DNA of 6,607 nucleotides. Source: Phycisphaerae bacterium (GTDB lineage Bacteria > Planctomycetota > Phycisphaerae > Sedimentisphaerales > SM23-30). This document shows, one piece after another, positions 5,043 to 6,607 of the stretch. The notes beneath the pieces are model-generated. The model did no database searches. It saw only the letters and a program-made list of their open reading frames with translations, and was not told where the DNA came from. Every line of letters begins with the position of its first letter. Positions within the stretch are counted from its first letter, which is position 1. The position numbers and the translations under genes are program-made. The DNA lies in contig JAIPFO010000217.1 in assembly GCA_021736565.1 (NCBI GenBank), positions 1 to 6,607 on the forward strand, in the 5' to 3' direction.

Positions 5043-6607
5043 TTATTTTCTCTTAAAGATGACCATCCCGCCGCCGCCGGACAGTGGCGTGTAGTTTTCC
5101 ATAACAAACTCACGGAGAGGAGCCATCACTTCATGCCGCAAGCGTTCTCTTTCGGCCAGTTGAGCGGCAACAGCCGGATCAACTTTTGCGTTTTTCAGCA
5201 AAGCAAGCGTCATACTTTCGACCGCTTTAAAATGAAACGCTCTAACCTGCTCCCATTCGGAAAGCTTAAAGAAAGGACCGGGGGCCGAACCACTGTATCT
5301 ATAAAAATGAAATCCTTTCTTCTGTGCGTCTGCCCAATGCGGCCAGAGTTCAAAATTGGGATGCTTGTAATAGGGAAAATGAAATTTTTGAGAATCAATG
5401 ATATAGAGCGGGGGGCTTTTTTCCAGCTCTTGCACAAGGTGCCTGATCTTATTGTAAACAACGCTGGGAGAGTCGGTGTGCATATCACTGTAAGAAGGCT
5501 TCCGGGCGGGGGTGAACCGTTCAGCATGAACATAGATCCCCGGAAACCAGCCCCAAACATAGAGCGTATCGTCCGGCTTAGAATTCTCCTTCAGTTGCTG
5601 GGCAAGCTGCATCCACCCTTGGTTGGAATCAACTTGGCTGGCTTGGGCCTGATATGCCGAGAAATTGGAAGTATTGAACCAGAGAACCATTATACCGCAG
5701 AGCAATGTCAGCACCAGGGGACGCACTGGGGTCGGCTTCACATGTTTCAAGCCGAAAAAGCCGGCAACGGCCAATACCAGCGGGATAAACCGCAGGTAGA
5801 AATTAGCCCTGTAGTTTTCAACAATAAGCGACCAGTTCCCCGGAACCGCCGCCAGATCGCGCAGTGAAAAATCAGGCAAGAGCCGGATCAGCAAAAAGTG
5901 GGTGACGATCCACACCGCCGCCAGGGCGATGAACCAGGCGTTGTTCTTGAGGCATCGGTAAATAACATAAGACCCCAGCATGGCACCCGAACCGTTGAGA
6001 GGCAAAAAGTATTGAACGTAACTGCGAGGCGAAACCCAGGCCATCAGCATATCCAGGACCCACCATACGCCAAGAAGAAGTACGAAAGATCGGGTTGATT
6101 TGTCCATTGGTCGATCGGGTTGACTATCAAGCGGAGTCTCAACGGAAGACTCAGAATTATTTTTCAAGCGTGCGATGACTTGAATAACCGTGCATGATAA
6201 TCCCATGATCAGGCCCAACAGCCCCAGCCCGATTGGCACCACAAAAGCATTGTAATATCTAAACACCTCATTCCATTGACTCATAAAGGAGGTCGCTTCC
6301 CGACTGCCCCCGACATAGGAGTCGCCGGCTATATTCGGTAATTTTTTTGCGATGATATCAGCCAGGGCATTTGGAACGGCATAGAAAGGCGTCCACTTAT
6401 AATAAGACCCCAACTCGCCGTGGATCCCAAAGTATATGGAAACAGCAATAAACACCCCGGCAACCCCGGCAACCATCATAAGAGCCCGACGGCGGTTGAT
6501 CGAGGCAAAGTTTGGTGTAAAGTTATATTTTTTTGTCGCATAGCCGGCCAACTGGAATAAGCCAACCGCAACAATGACCGCGACGATAATGAATGCAGGA
6601 AAACTGC
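5043..6607 (-). CDS. Multi-spanning membrane glycosyltransferase, PMT/ArnT-like (5' end cut by window edge)
   Basis: The frame stays open to the right edge, and the residues before the TTG at 6551 form a hydrophobic helix (FPAFIIVAVIVAVGLF). The true start is therefore beyond 6607; 520 residues are visible. Numbering from the first whole codon, membrane helices lie at about 2-17, 41-61, 120-145, 173-190, 205-218, 223-243, 270-285 and 295-310. A periplasmic C-terminal domain of about 210 residues follows. SPRSYVQYFLPLNGSGAMLG (192-211) resembles the R-Y-x-x-PL segment late in GT39/GT83-type enzymes, and DTLYVWGWFPGIYV (346-359) resembles the start of their C-terminal soluble domain. Such enzymes take sugar from a polyprenyl-phosphate carrier on the outer face of the inner membrane. 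The first loop, where the acidic catalytic residues sit, is outside the window, so activity cannot be judged. A soluble linker rich in Ser, Asp and Pro (149-170) separates two helices. The next gene begins 6 bases later. A glycan polymerase-like or non-catalytic membrane protein remains possible. Confidence 0.62.
   Translation of the reverse strand, partial: SFPAFIIVAVIVAVGLFQLAGYATKKYNFTPNFASINRRRALMMVAGVAGVFIAVSIYFGIHGELGSYYKWTPFYAVPNALADIIAKKLPNIAGDSYVGGSREATSFMSQWNEVFRYYNAFVVPIGLGLLGLIMGLSCTVIQVIARLKNNSESSVETPLDSQPDRPMDKSTRSFVLLLGVWWVLDMLMAWVSPRSYVQYFLPLNGSGAMLGSYVIYRCLKNNAWFIALAAVWIVTHFLLIRLLPDFSLRDLAAVPGNWSLIVENYRANFYLRFIPLVLAVAGFFGLKHVKPTPVRPLVLTLLCGIMVLWFNTSNFSAYQAQASQVDSNQGWMQLAQQLKENSKPDDTLYVWGWFPGIYVHAERFTPARKPSYSDMHTDSPSVVYNKIRHLVQELEKSPPLYIIDSQKFHFPYYKHPNFELWPHWADAQKKGFHFYRYSGSAPGPFFKLSEWEQVRAFHFKAVESMTLALLKNAKVDPAVAAQLAERERLRHEVMAPLREFVMENYTPLSGGGGMVIFKRK

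Noticed and set aside
4905..5867. Long + strand ORF (320 codons) running opposite the membrane glycosyltransferase and across its boundary with the GT4 gene
   Set aside because: Its translation shows no recognisable motif or domain, and the opposite strand encodes two proteins with clear family features. It is best explained as an antisense shadow.

Overview
This window is part of a bacterial surface-glycan (exopolysaccharide, capsule or O-antigen type) biosynthesis locus. All six genes look like glycosyltransferases. There are two family 2 (GT-A fold) enzymes on the + strand, two tandem paralogous family 4 (GT-B fold) enzymes and a third, unrelated GT4 enzyme on the - strand, and the C-terminal two thirds or so of a large multi-spanning membrane protein of the PMT/ArnT (GT39/GT83-like) type. 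No transport, polymerase, nucleotide-sugar synthesis, mobile-element, CRISPR or RNA gene is visible. The base composition is moderate (mid-40s % GC by eye), with the membrane-protein gene somewhat richer in GC. The style of the proteins, notably the GGAEVDLY / RTASTRECDGTYL paralog pair and the MNLLMLNYEFPPIGGG enzyme, resembles proteins I associate with environmental Planctomycetota (Phycisphaerae) or similar deep-branching Gram-negative genomes. That placement is a low-confidence impression from memory and cannot be tested here.

Layout: positions 1-1468 carry two + strand GT2 genes joined by a 4-base ATGA stop/start overlap; the first is cut by the left window edge. They converge, with only 6 bases between stop codons, on a - strand block that fills the rest of the window. 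Read in the direction of transcription, that block starts beyond the right edge with the membrane glycosyltransferase (ending at 5043). It is followed after 6 bases by the GT4 gene 5036-3903 and then by an intergenic stretch of about 210 bases. This stretch holds a small terminator-like hairpin just after the 3903 stop, a candidate extended -10 promoter and several inverted repeats. After it come the two tandem GT4 paralogs (3692-2583 and 2581-1475), separated by one base.

How the genes may work together: the cytoplasmic GT2 and GT4 enzymes would add sugars one at a time from nucleotide-sugar donors to a growing, probably lipid-linked, oligosaccharide at the inner membrane. The membrane enzyme would use a polyprenyl-phosphate sugar on the outer face. 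Donor and acceptor specificities cannot be read from sequence. The most notable details are the tandem GT4 duplication, in which one copy has Gln in place of the second Glu of the EX7E motif, and the structured intergenic region that probably re-starts transcription for that pair. I found no evidence of a new type of system.
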